DNA of 64,000 bases from Clostridia bacterium (GTDB lineage: Bacteria > Bacillota > Clostridia > Christensenellales > Aristaeellaceae). Every line of letters begins with the position of its first letter. The stretch's first letter is position 1. The notes below the pieces were generated by a model. The model saw nothing but the letters and a program-made list of their open reading frames with translations, was not told the DNA's origin and searched no databases. This document shows positions 8,003 through 15,577 of this stretch, in pieces. The stretch is taken from contig JAFQOD010000023.1 of NCBI GenBank assembly GCA_017395685.1, positions 1-64,000 on the forward strand. Direction: 5' to 3'. Position numbers and translations under genes: made by a program.

Positions 8003-9271
8003 ATGAAAAGATGGATTGCCTGTATTCTGGCGCTGATGCTTTCCTTTTCCTGCACCGCCATGGCCGAAACGGCCGCCGGATCCTTCGATCCTGCCAAAGC
8101 GGAAATGCTCAATGATTTTGAGCATACATGGTTTCTTTCCGATGCCCATGAATATCAGCATCCCCTGTGCCTGGCCTCCATCCAGCTGGCCCAGGCCGCT
8201 TTCCGGGGGGATGATGCCGCGCCCGATGCATCCATCCGTCAGTATCTGAAAAGCCATGGCTTTTCCCAGCCCCGTATCGATGAATATGCCTTAAAGACTG
8301 CCGATACCATCGGCACCGCCATCGCCCACCGCACTGTAGGCGAGGGAAATCAGGAAAGAACGCTGGTGGTCATTGCGGTATGCGGCGGCAATTATTCCAT
8401 GGAATGGCTGAGTAATTTTGATGTGGGCTTGGAATCAGTGCATAAAGGGTTTGGGGATTCTGCACGGAAAATTGTTTCCCGTGTGCAGGAATATCTATCC
8501 GCCCATCAGATTCATGATCCCCTTTTCTGGATCACCGGCTACAGCCGTGCCGCCGCCGTTTCCAATCTGACGGCTGCTTTCCTTTCCCAGGAGGGCATTG
8601 CCGATGATGCATCCATCTTCTGCTACACCTTTGCCACTCCACGCACCGTAATCGGCAGCGATGCAGCAAACGCACACCAAAATATTTTCAACATCGTCAA
8701 TAATGCCGATCTGGTGCCCCATGTACCCCTTGCCGCCTGGGGATACGGCTGGTACGGCCGCACCCTTTATCTTCCCTCTTCCCTGACGGAAACACTGGAT
8801 TATGCCGCAATGCTGCCGGCGTTTGAAAGTGCATATTCCTATCTTGCCGGGGATAATCCACTGCCCGGTATTGATGCCAGCCTGATCGAGGCTAATTTTC
8901 TTCCTGGCGGTGACGCCTCATTTGCTGATAAAGCTGTCATGTGCGCTCGGGGAATGGCCCTCAGCGCCGGAACGCCGAAAAAATACGCGGATCATTACCA
9001 GGCCATCCTGAATAAGGTATTCACCGGCGAAGAAATGCAGAAAGCAGAACAGCTGCTGATGGTAACCATGCTGATGAACGCCGCCAATACTGCCCTGAAA
9101 AAAGAAGGCGTTGTCATTTCCGTCACCAGTGATCTGGAAAATGCCCTTGCTGCCCTTTCCCCTCTTGTCCCCGTACTGATGCAGCATATGCCCCAGATTT
9201 ATACCGGCTGGCTGCTTTCCATTGATGATGCATCCATCCTTACGGATCATTTGCCAGCCTTGACGAAATGA
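8003..9271 (+). CDS. Secreted class 3 lipase-like alpha/beta hydrolase
   Basis: The 422-residue product starts at an ATG behind AAGGAGATATGCC. A signal peptide (MKRWIACILALMLSFSCTAMA) ends at an AMA-E cleavage site. The nucleophile elbow is GYSRA with Ser181 (a GxSxA variant of GxSxG), preceded by a strand ending DPLFWIT. This elbow and the phrase FATPRTV after it fit the lipase_3/Mbeg1-like families of Bacillota. A likely catalytic Asp lies in NNADLVPHVPL, with the triad His probably the His of VPHVP or one further on. It would act outside the cell on esters or lipids; substrate is unknown. Confidence 0.75.
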   Translation: MKRWIACILALMLSFSCTAMAETAAGSFDPAKAEMLNDFEHTWFLSDAHEYQHPLCLASIQLAQAAFRGDDAAPDASIRQYLKSHGFSQPRIDEYALKTADTIGTAIAHRTVGEGNQERTLVVIAVCGGNYSMEWLSNFDVGLESVHKGFGDSARKIVSRVQEYLSAHQIHDPLFWITGYSRAAAVSNLTAAFLSQEGIADDASIFCYTFATPRTVIGSDAANAHQNIFNIVNNADLVPHVPLAAWGYGWYGRTLYLPSSLTETLDYAAMLPAFESAYSYLAGDNPLPGIDASLIEANFLPGGDASFADKAVMCARGMALSAGTPKKYADHYQAILNKVFTGEEMQKAEQLLMVTMLMNAANTALKKEGVVISVTSDLENALAALSPLVPVLMQHMPQIYTGWLLSIDDASILTDHLPALTK

Positions 9272-9289
9272 CCATATCTTTGATATAAT
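9260..9289 (+). promoter_or_regulatory. Promoter of the 724-residue orphan gene
   Basis: TTGACG (9260-9265), 18-base spacer, TATAAT (9284-9289). The -35 lies inside the end of the lipase gene, 38 bases before the next start codon. Confidence 0.65.
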
Positions 9290-9326
9290 AGCATAAAATG
9301 GTAATTGAATTATTGGAGGGGTACTT

Positions 9327-11501
9327 ATGATTTTTCAGGGCAGGGCAGTTTTGGTTTATTTGGAAGAGGATAATATTGCCCGCGCATATTTCCGGATTCG
9401 CCCTTTAATGACCCAGGATGGCCCCGTAAGCCCTGAAATGGCGGCAGAATTTCCTGATGAGGGATACCTGCGCATTGTGCCCGACAAAAACGAACAGCAC
9501 ACCTTCAAAGAAAGAATGCGCACCCTTTGCGGCATCTGTCTGATGGATTTAAGGCATCAGCCTGCCGAAGCCAACAAAATCCGCACCAACAAAAATTACT
9601 CTCCTGCACGGGGGGAAACCAACCAGTATATCATCTATTCAGACGCCATCCGTGCCTTGCCCAATGATCTTTGCTATCAGGTGATCGGAAAATCCGATCT
9701 GAAGGATGCGGTTACGCCCTGTGTATATCTCCGGGACGGTGCAATCATCAAAGGCCCCTTCCAGAAGGATAAAGAAATCAATGCTGATGAGGGCAATCAA
9801 TTGCCCCCGGACAGCAGTGAACTGCATACCCTGACCCTTTCCGATCATCAGGAACTGCTGATTTACTGGCCCAAACAGGAAGAACCGGTAAATCCCCCAG
9901 CCCCTGAGCAGAAAGAGAAGGAAAAGGAAAAAGAAAAAGAAATCATTCCCCAGGCCGCTCCTGCACCGGCTGCGCCTGTCAAGGCCGAAGCTGCCCCTGC
10001 GCCTGAAAAGCCTTTTTCTGACAATGCCTATGCCCAGATTCAGGAGATGAATACTGCCCTATCCGAGAATGCCAACCGGCTGCATACAGCGGCCTCCTTG
10101 GCTCCTGCTGCCTTTATTCCTGAGCAGCCTCAGAAGCCACTCACCGGCACCCGGCTTTATCAGGCGCCTCAGCGCACCGCCTCCCCCAAGCGTGCCCACA
10201 ATCCTTTGATGGAAGCAGTGGATCAGCAGCGCTACGCCGCCAAATATGAGGCCCCCGGCGCAGTACTTCCCCAGAACGCAGAGCTTAAGGATGTATCCAA
10301 TCCCGTCGATGCTTTCAAGCGTGCCTTGCAGGGGCTGTGGCTTTCCACCGATGCCCAGCAGCAAGCTGTGGATGTATTGCTCTCCCAGCCCAGCATGAAG
10401 TCCCTTCTTTCCAAGGCCATGGCTGCGGACGGAAAAGACGCCACCCTCACCGCCATGAAAGCCCAGCTGCAGGAGCTGGAAGCCGAGCGGCTGATGACCC
10501 TGATGCAGTTGGATGATGCGAAAAAGAATTTGTCCGCCTTCCAGGAAGAAGCACTGAATAACATTGCCAAAGATCAGAAAAAGAAGATTGATGATCTGAA
10601 GCAGGCTGAACAGCGTGCCCAGGATGCACTTGCAGTCGCCCAGAAGGCGTTGGAGCCCCTGAATGAAAAATGCCAGGAGGCTGCAAAAAAACTGGCTGAT
10701 ATGCAATCATTGCAAGACAGTCATTCCATCCTTTTCCTTTCCCCTGCTGCGGGCAAACCGGCCAGTAAGGCCGAACTGATTCAGCGGGTGGAAGCCTCCC
10801 TGAAGGCTGCCGGCTTTACCGTTGAAGCCGGTGATGCCCTAGCCATGCTGACCATTTATGCCCTTTCCGATCAATATCTGGAAATGGCATCTGAAAATGA
10901 AGCTGACGCACTGGCTGCCTATCAGGCATTTGCCAATGCCCTTGGCTGTTCCATTGATGAAGCCAAATGGATCTGGCAGGTGCATGTGCTGGAAACCGGC
11001 GATGCTCCGCTGTTCGTCCGGTATTGTGATGCTGATCATGCCCTGATCACCGGGGTGCTCACGGCGTCTACCTTCGATGATTATGCTCATATTCATGCCG
11101 AAGATCAGGATCATCCTTTTGCCCGCCTGATTGCAGAGCCTTCCCTCTCCTCTATCCCCCAGCCCCTTCCTGCCTATGCTCCCGTATCCAAGGCATGCAT
11201 CGTAAAGGAAATGCTGAAGGAAACCGCCCTGAATCAGGATACCTTGTCCGTTATCCATGCGCTTCGCACTGCTCTGAAAGCCGCCGGCCGCCCCCTGCCG
11301 CTGTGCCTGGTAGCTTCCCTGTGCCGCTTCATCGCCTCCACCCAGAATGATCTGCCCGGCGGCGTGGCCGAGGCCCTTGACCGTGGCGTATGCGCTTATG
11401 TTGTTCCCCATATCCTGCTGCACAAACTGCCTGTTGATGAACTGAAGAATCTGCTTGCGGCCATGCCCCGCACGCTGAAGGCACTGAACATCCATGAATG
11501 A
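9327..11501 (+). CDS. Unrecognised three-part coiled-coil protein (orphan)
   Basis: This 724-residue cytoplasmic protein matches no family I recognise. The start is set by GGAGGGG at six bases. Residues 1 to about 190 form a mixed alpha/beta region with several cysteines and a basic patch (NKIRTNKNYSPARGETNQY). A low-complexity linker follows (about 195-230, repeats of EK, then alanine/proline). A middle helical region leads to a heptad-rich coiled coil at about 375-465 (from MKAQLQELEAERLM). The C-terminal 250 residues look all-helical. It has no signal or membrane segment. It has its own promoter and overlaps the TrmH-type gene by eight bases, so the two are translationally coupled. A role in ribosome or RNA biology is possible but only by association. 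Confidence 0.75.
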   Translation: MIFQGRAVLVYLEEDNIARAYFRIRPLMTQDGPVSPEMAAEFPDEGYLRIVPDKNEQHTFKERMRTLCGICLMDLRHQPAEANKIRTNKNYSPARGETNQYIIYSDAIRALPNDLCYQVIGKSDLKDAVTPCVYLRDGAIIKGPFQKDKEINADEGNQLPPDSSELHTLTLSDHQELLIYWPKQEEPVNPPAPEQKEKEKEKEKEIIPQAAPAPAAPVKAEAAPAPEKPFSDNAYAQIQEMNTALSENANRLHTAASLAPAAFIPEQPQKPLTGTRLYQAPQRTASPKRAHNPLMEAVDQQRYAAKYEAPGAVLPQNAELKDVSNPVDAFKRALQGLWLSTDAQQQAVDVLLSQPSMKSLLSKAMAADGKDATLTAMKAQLQELEAERLMTLMQLDDAKKNLSAFQEEALNNIAKDQKKKIDDLKQAEQRAQDALAVAQKALEPLNEKCQEAAKKLADMQSLQDSHSILFLSPAAGKPASKAELIQRVEASLKAAGFTVEAGDALAMLTIYALSDQYLEMASENEADALAAYQAFANALGCSIDEAKWIWQVHVLETGDAPLFVRYCDADHALITGVLTASTFDDYAHIHAEDQDHPFARLIAEPSLSSIPQPLPAYAPVSKACIVKEMLKETALNQDTLSVIHALRTALKAAGRPLPLCLVASLCRFIASTQNDLPGGVAEALDRGVCAYVVPHILLHKLPVDELKNLLAAMPRTLKALNIHE

Positions 11502-12276
11502 TATCATTACCAGCCTGCAAAACCCCCAGGTGAAAAACTGGCGGGCCCTGAACAAGGGCCGCAGCCAGCGGGTATCCCAGGGCCTGTTTCTGGCCGAGGG
11601 TGAACACATGGCCCAGGAGGCCGTGAAGGAAAAAAAGGCCCGGGCGCTGCTGATCGATGCAGCTGCCCGGGAAAAATATGACGCCCTGGCACAAGCTGCT
11701 CAGGGCGTATCCATTTATTATCTTGCTTCCCATGTAATGGAAGCTATTTGTGACGCCAAAACGCCTCAAGGAGTTGCTGCCGTCTGCGGTTATCCTTCCG
11801 ATCAGGTGATTTCCAATCCAGGCGATCTGCTGGTTGCCCTGGACGGAGTGCAGGATCCCGGCAATGTAGGCACCATTATCCGCACCATGGATGCCGCCGG
11901 CTTCCATAGCCTGATCATGGATGAAAAGACCGCCGATCCCTATTCCCCCAAAGCGCTCCGTGCCTCCATGGGGGGCGTATTCCGCATTCCCTGCTATCGC
12001 ACTGCCGATCTTCCCGGCGCCCTTTCCAGCCTTTCTAAGGAAGGATACCAGATCATTGCCGGCGATCTGCACGGTGCCCCCTTCTTTCAGCGGCCCAAAG
12101 CAGGGAAAAAGGCCTGCATCATCATTGGCAACGAAGGCGCCGGTGTATCCCCTGCCGTTATGGCGATGGCCACCATGCGGCTGAAGCTACCCATGGTAGG
12201 CGGCGCCGAATCCCTGAACGCCGCCGTAGCCGGTGCCATTATGATGTATGATCTTTTGCGGGAACGGATGGATTAA
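11494..12276 (+). CDS. TrmH/SpoU-family RNA 2'-O-methyltransferase
   Basis: The 260-residue protein has the SpoU knot motifs in order: LDGVQDPGNVGTIIRTMDA (motif 1, about 110-128), IIGNEGAGVS (motif 2) and LPMVGGAESLNAAVAGAIMMY (motif 3). An N-terminal substrate-binding domain (about 1-95) contains FLAEGEHMAQEA. Enzymes of this subgroup methylate 2'-OH of rRNA or tRNA using SAM bound in a trefoil knot; the target cannot be named. The start codon lies inside the end of the orphan gene (ATGAATGA), and the stop overlaps the convergent pentapeptide gene by four bases. Confidence 0.9.
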   Translation: MNDIITSLQNPQVKNWRALNKGRSQRVSQGLFLAEGEHMAQEAVKEKKARALLIDAAAREKYDALAQAAQGVSIYYLASHVMEAICDAKTPQGVAAVCGYPSDQVISNPGDLLVALDGVQDPGNVGTIIRTMDAAGFHSLIMDEKTADPYSPKALRASMGGVFRIPCYRTADLPGALSSLSKEGYQIIAGDLHGAPFFQRPKAGKKACIIIGNEGAGVSPAVMAMATMRLKLPMVGGAESLNAAVAGAIMMYDLLRERMD

Positions 12277-12917
12277 TCCCCTTTGATCACCAATCCCAGA
12301 AGCCCGGACAGCACCATGGCCTGGGCTGCCGTTACCTTCAGCCCCCGGAGATTGGGGATATCTGTCACAATGCCTTCAATATCGCAGGTGCTCACATCCA
12401 TTCCCTTGAGGGGCGTATGGGCAAATTCCGCCCGGCGCAGATTGCATTCTTCCAATGCCCAATCCTGCCAATTGAAACGATAAAACACGCTTTCCTTCAT
12501 GGCGCAGCGCACGAAAGAGATGTGCTGCGCTTTTGTTTCGGAAAAATTGGCATAATCCATCTGGCAATCCAGGAATGAAGCATTCATCACCGTACCATTG
12601 GAAAACTGTGTTCCCGTCATGCGGCAATGAGAAAAAGAGACCCTCTGAAATGTAGATTTATGGAAATTCATGCTGCTTAAATCGCATTTATGGAATACAC
12701 AATCGACGAATACCAGCCGATCCGCCCCTGTATCGGAGAATATGCAGCTTTCAAAGCTGCAGCCAATGAATTCAACAATTTCTCCCGATAAATCCGGCAG
12801 CGCATCTCCATGAAATCGCATGCTCTCCACGTCAGTTCCTTCATCCAGGGCTTTTTCAACAGCATCCTCAAGCATTTCATCTATCAGCTTTTCAGGGATA
12901 TTGGGTGCTTGTATCAT
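12273..12917 (-). CDS. Pentapeptide-repeat protein
   Basis: The 214-residue protein starts at an ATG with AAGGAG at six bases. After a 40-residue helical lead it shows a run of five-residue repeats with a central Phe or Leu (for example CSFESCIF, CVFHKCDL, SFSHCRM, SFLDCQMDYANF, CNLRRAEF) from about 50 to 185, which builds a right-handed quadrilateral beta helix. A hydrophobic C-terminus (TAAQAMVLSGLLGL) follows, an ending also seen in Qnr/MfpA-like members that mimic DNA and protect gyrase. Many pentapeptide proteins have other or unknown jobs, so quinolone protection is only a possibility. Cysteines are frequent in the repeats. Confidence 0.85.
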   Translation of the reverse strand: MIQAPNIPEKLIDEMLEDAVEKALDEGTDVESMRFHGDALPDLSGEIVEFIGCSFESCIFSDTGADRLVFVDCVFHKCDLSSMNFHKSTFQRVSFSHCRMTGTQFSNGTVMNASFLDCQMDYANFSETKAQHISFVRCAMKESVFYRFNWQDWALEECNLRRAEFAHTPLKGMDVSTCDIEGIVTDIPNLRGLKVTAAQAMVLSGLLGLVIKGD

Positions 12918-13000
12918 GGGCGTCTCCTTATGGTCTCACAGGAAAATGTAATCTGAATATTGCATACGATATATCCCGCAGTATTTTCTTTGGGAGAGCA

Positions 13001-13037
13001 CGAGAGGGGTATTCTTTTTTAAAGAATACCCCTCTCG
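13001..13037. repeat. 17-bp perfect inverted repeat between kdgK and the pentapeptide gene
   Basis: A 17-base arm (13001-13017) pairs perfectly with 13021-13037 around a TTT loop. It lies 18 bases past the kdgK stop and so should end that transcript, but a T-tract is missing on the exit side in the leftward direction, and a run of six T precedes the stem instead. Confidence 0.6.
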
Positions 13038-13054
13038 CAAAAAACCTTGTCTTT

Positions 13055-14077
13055 TTACCTCTGCACGCGGCCGGAAGCGTTACCGCCGGCCAGGGCCAGC
13101 ACTTCCTTTTCGGAAGCCAGATTGAAGTCGAATTCGGTGGTCTGCTTCAGGCAGGAAGCTGCAACGGCGAATTCGATGATGGCCTGGCAATCATCGGGCC
13201 ACTTGTTCATGGCATGGATCAGGCCGCCGCCAAAGCTGTCGCCGCCGCCCACGCGATCCACGATGTGGATGAGATAATTCTTGGCAAAATAGGCCTTTTC
13301 GCCATCATAGAGCATGCCGCTCCAATTGTTGTCAGAAGCGGAAATGGAGCCGCGCAGGGTGATAGCCACATAATCAAAGCCAAAGCGATCCTTCAGCTTC
13401 TTGGCAACAGATACATAGCCTTCCTTGTTCAGCTTGCCGCTGTAGATATCGGTATCATCCGCTTCAATGCCGAAAACGTCCTTGGCGTCTTCTTCATTGG
13501 CAATGCATACGTTGACATAAGGCATCAATTCGCCCATAACCTGTCCGGCTTTTTCACGGGTCCACAGCTTACCGCGATAATTGAGGTCGCAGGAAACTTT
13601 GATGCCCTTTTCCTTGCAGGCCTTTACGGCATCCAGGCAGATTTCGGGCAGTTCGCCGCCCAGGGCGGGAGTAATACCGGTGAAATGGAACCAATCAGCG
13701 CCATCCAGGATCTTATCCCAATCATAATCTTCCCGCTTGGAAAGAGCGATGGAAGAACCGGCACGGTCATAGACCACCTTGCTGCCGCGCTGGGAAGCGC
13801 CCTTTTCGCAGAAATAGATGCCCAGACGGGGGCCCTGACGAAGCATCTTGCTGGTATCCACGCCATACTGACGCAGGGCATTCACCGCATTCTGGCCAAT
13901 TTCATGAGCGGGAACGGCAGATACGAAAGCCGCTTCATTGCCATAGTTAACCAGAGATACGGTTACATTGGCTTCGCCGCCGCCGTAGGTGGCTTCAAAC
14001 TTCGTGGCCTGGGGGAAGCGCAGATATCCTTCAGGATTCAGGCGCATCATGATTTCACCAAAGCATACTACCTTCAT
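13055..14077 (-). CDS. kdgK: PfkB-family 2-keto-3-deoxygluconate kinase
   Basis: The 340-residue protein (ATG at 14077, AAGGCGGTG upstream) is a ribokinase-fold sugar kinase. It starts with VVCFGEIMMRLNPEG, has the substrate-side GGGEANVTVSL motif, and ends with the ATP site VDRVGGGDSFGGGL, whose Asp is the catalytic base. The opening sequence and RFP..FE.TYGGGEAN pattern are typical of KDG kinases, which make 2-keto-3-deoxy-6-phosphogluconate in uronate and pectin catabolism. No KDPG aldolase gene is nearby, so substrate is inferred from sequence style only; 5-dehydro-2-deoxygluconokinase or fructokinase activity is less likely. Confidence 0.82.
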   Translation of the reverse strand: MKVVCFGEIMMRLNPEGYLRFPQATKFEATYGGGEANVTVSLVNYGNEAAFVSAVPAHEIGQNAVNALRQYGVDTSKMLRQGPRLGIYFCEKGASQRGSKVVYDRAGSSIALSKREDYDWDKILDGADWFHFTGITPALGGELPEICLDAVKACKEKGIKVSCDLNYRGKLWTREKAGQVMGELMPYVNVCIANEEDAKDVFGIEADDTDIYSGKLNKEGYVSVAKKLKDRFGFDYVAITLRGSISASDNNWSGMLYDGEKAYFAKNYLIHIVDRVGGGDSFGGGLIHAMNKWPDDCQAIIEFAVAASCLKQTTEFDFNLASEKEVLALAGGNASGRVQR

Positions 14078-14225
14078 TGGAACGCACCGCCTTTTCATAT
14101 TGCAGCCAAAAGGCTGTTTTTGCATTTACATACAAGTCAATTTTATTCGACATGCCAATGCTGTTTCCTGCCATAAATCGGTCATTTTTATACATTTTCA
14201 CGATTTGTTCTATGGAAATTTATTA

Positions 14226-14843
14226 TTAATCTTTATCCAGGATAAGAATCCCGGCGCACAGGGAAATCTTTTCAAATCGTGCTGTGCAGGGAAGGCGCGG
14301 TATAATTTCCTCTGCAATCATATAGTATTCTTCATCATCCCATTCGTCCCCCGCCTTTTTTCGGCACCGATCCATATCTTCATACCGTTCAAAGGCCACA
14401 TCCCCAATCAGCATTTTCCCACCGGGCTTAAGTAATGTGAGTAATTCTTTTATCAGCTTCACCTTCATCTCATCATTCAGATGATGCAGGGAATATGTAG
14501 CAACTATAAAATTGTAAGGCCTGTGTAACGCTTCCGGAATACCATCCGAAAAATCACCTTGCATCAAATGTGCATCTGGCATTTTGGCCTGCGCCAGTTC
14601 TATCATTCTACTGGAAAAATCAACACCCCATATGCAGCAGCCATTTTGATACAGTTGTTGTGTCAATACACCTGTACCAAAACCAATATCCAGTATTTCA
14701 CCGCCACCTCCGTTCATTACCATTTTATAAACCGACATTAAAACCTGATTGTAGCCAGCAAAAGGATAGCTGTTTTTTTCATCGGATTCCGATACACATT
14801 GATCATAATCATCCGCCCAGGCATTGAAATATATCTCGCTCAT
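14226..14843 (-). CDS. Class I SAM-dependent methyltransferase
   Basis: The 205-residue protein has the Rossmann methyltransferase motifs: ILDIGFGTGVLTQQL (motif I, about 50-64), WGVDFSSRMIELAQAKM (motif II), FIVATYSLHHL (motif IV) and LLKPGGKMLIGDV (motif V). The N-terminal phrase FNAWADDYDQCV resembles the YrrT/UbiE-like group of Bacillota. Substrate is unknown. The gene stands alone between kdgK and a divergent small gene. Confidence 0.82.
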   Translation of the reverse strand: MSEIYFNAWADDYDQCVSESDEKNSYPFAGYNQVLMSVYKMVMNGGGGEILDIGFGTGVLTQQLYQNGCCIWGVDFSSRMIELAQAKMPDAHLMQGDFSDGIPEALHRPYNFIVATYSLHHLNDEMKVKLIKELLTLLKPGGKMLIGDVAFERYEDMDRCRKKAGDEWDDEEYYMIAEEIIPRLPCTARFEKISLCAGILILDKD

Positions 14844-14876
14844 TCAATCACCCCATTTTTTTCAAATCATTTTCCA

Positions 14877-14905
14877 TTGCGAAAGGAAAAAATTCATGGT
14901 ATCAT
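14877..14905 (+). promoter_or_regulatory. Probable promoter of the gene at 14941
   Basis: TTGCGA (14877-14882), 17-base spacer, TATCAT (14900-14905), about 36 bases before the chosen start codon. Confidence 0.5.
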
Positions 14906-14940
14906 AAACCGGTACCGCTTTAATGAAAGGAATGCCAGCC

Positions 14941-15477
14941 ATGATCCGCAATATATTGGCCGCACATTTTGATCAATATCCCAGAATGCAGCCCCAGGAT
15001 GCTGTGAAGCTGATTTATCAGAACGAATTCGGCCCCGGTCATATGATCACCGATACCCGAAAGGCCATCCTTCGCCTGCAGCAGGAATTGGAAGGGCTGA
15101 CCCTCGATGGCAATGAACCCCTTTATGAAGCCATCGGCAACGGCCTCTGCCGGCTGAATCTGCGGCCCTGCCTGAAAAAGGGCATTCCTGTACAGGATAT
15201 CCTTTCCCTCTTTCTGGATACCGCCAAGGGGGTGCAGGGAGATAAAAAGCAATTTCTGAAAAAGCTGCAGATGCTGCAGCAGATGGCAGAGCAGGATGAA
15301 ACGCCCTTCTATGCTGCAGAATTGGATTATTATCTGATTACTTATCAGGAAAAGAAATACCCTGCCGTTCATCACAGTGATATTTACAATGCATCCTATC
15401 ATCCAGCATACCGGGTGGTGCTGCAGAAGAAGCTGAAGGATTATCTGGCCAGCCGCAGGGAAGCCGAAAAGAAATAA
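14941..15477 (+). CDS. Conserved small cytoplasmic protein of unknown function
   Basis: The product has 178 residues from the ATG at 14941, which has GAAAGGA nine bases upstream; ATGs at 14923 and 14932 in the same frame are less well placed. It is soluble, mostly helical, and contains NEFGPGHMI near residue 25 and HHSDIYNASYHPAYRVV near the end. I recall similar FGPGHM-bearing clostridial proteins without assigned function, but can name no domain. It is a single-gene unit that ends at the bidirectional terminator shared with glgP. Confidence 0.65.
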   Translation: MIRNILAAHFDQYPRMQPQDAVKLIYQNEFGPGHMITDTRKAILRLQQELEGLTLDGNEPLYEAIGNGLCRLNLRPCLKKGIPVQDILSLFLDTAKGVQGDKKQFLKKLQMLQQMAEQDETPFYAAELDYYLITYQEKKYPAVHHSDIYNASYHPAYRVVLQKKLKDYLASRREAEKK

Positions 15478-15532
15478 GATCATTATCCTCAGGCCTTCTG
15501 ATTATATCGATTCAATATTCTTAAGTCAATTG

Positions 15533-15569
15533 AAAAGGGACGGTTTCCATATCGGAAGCCGTCCCTTTT
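15533..15569. terminator. Bidirectional terminator between the 14941 gene and glgP
   Basis: A 16-base arm (15533-15548) pairs with 15554-15569 (one G-T type pair) around a five-base loop, with A and T runs on the two sides, so it can stop transcripts from both directions. Confidence 0.85.
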
Positions 15570-15577
15570 TGATGTAA

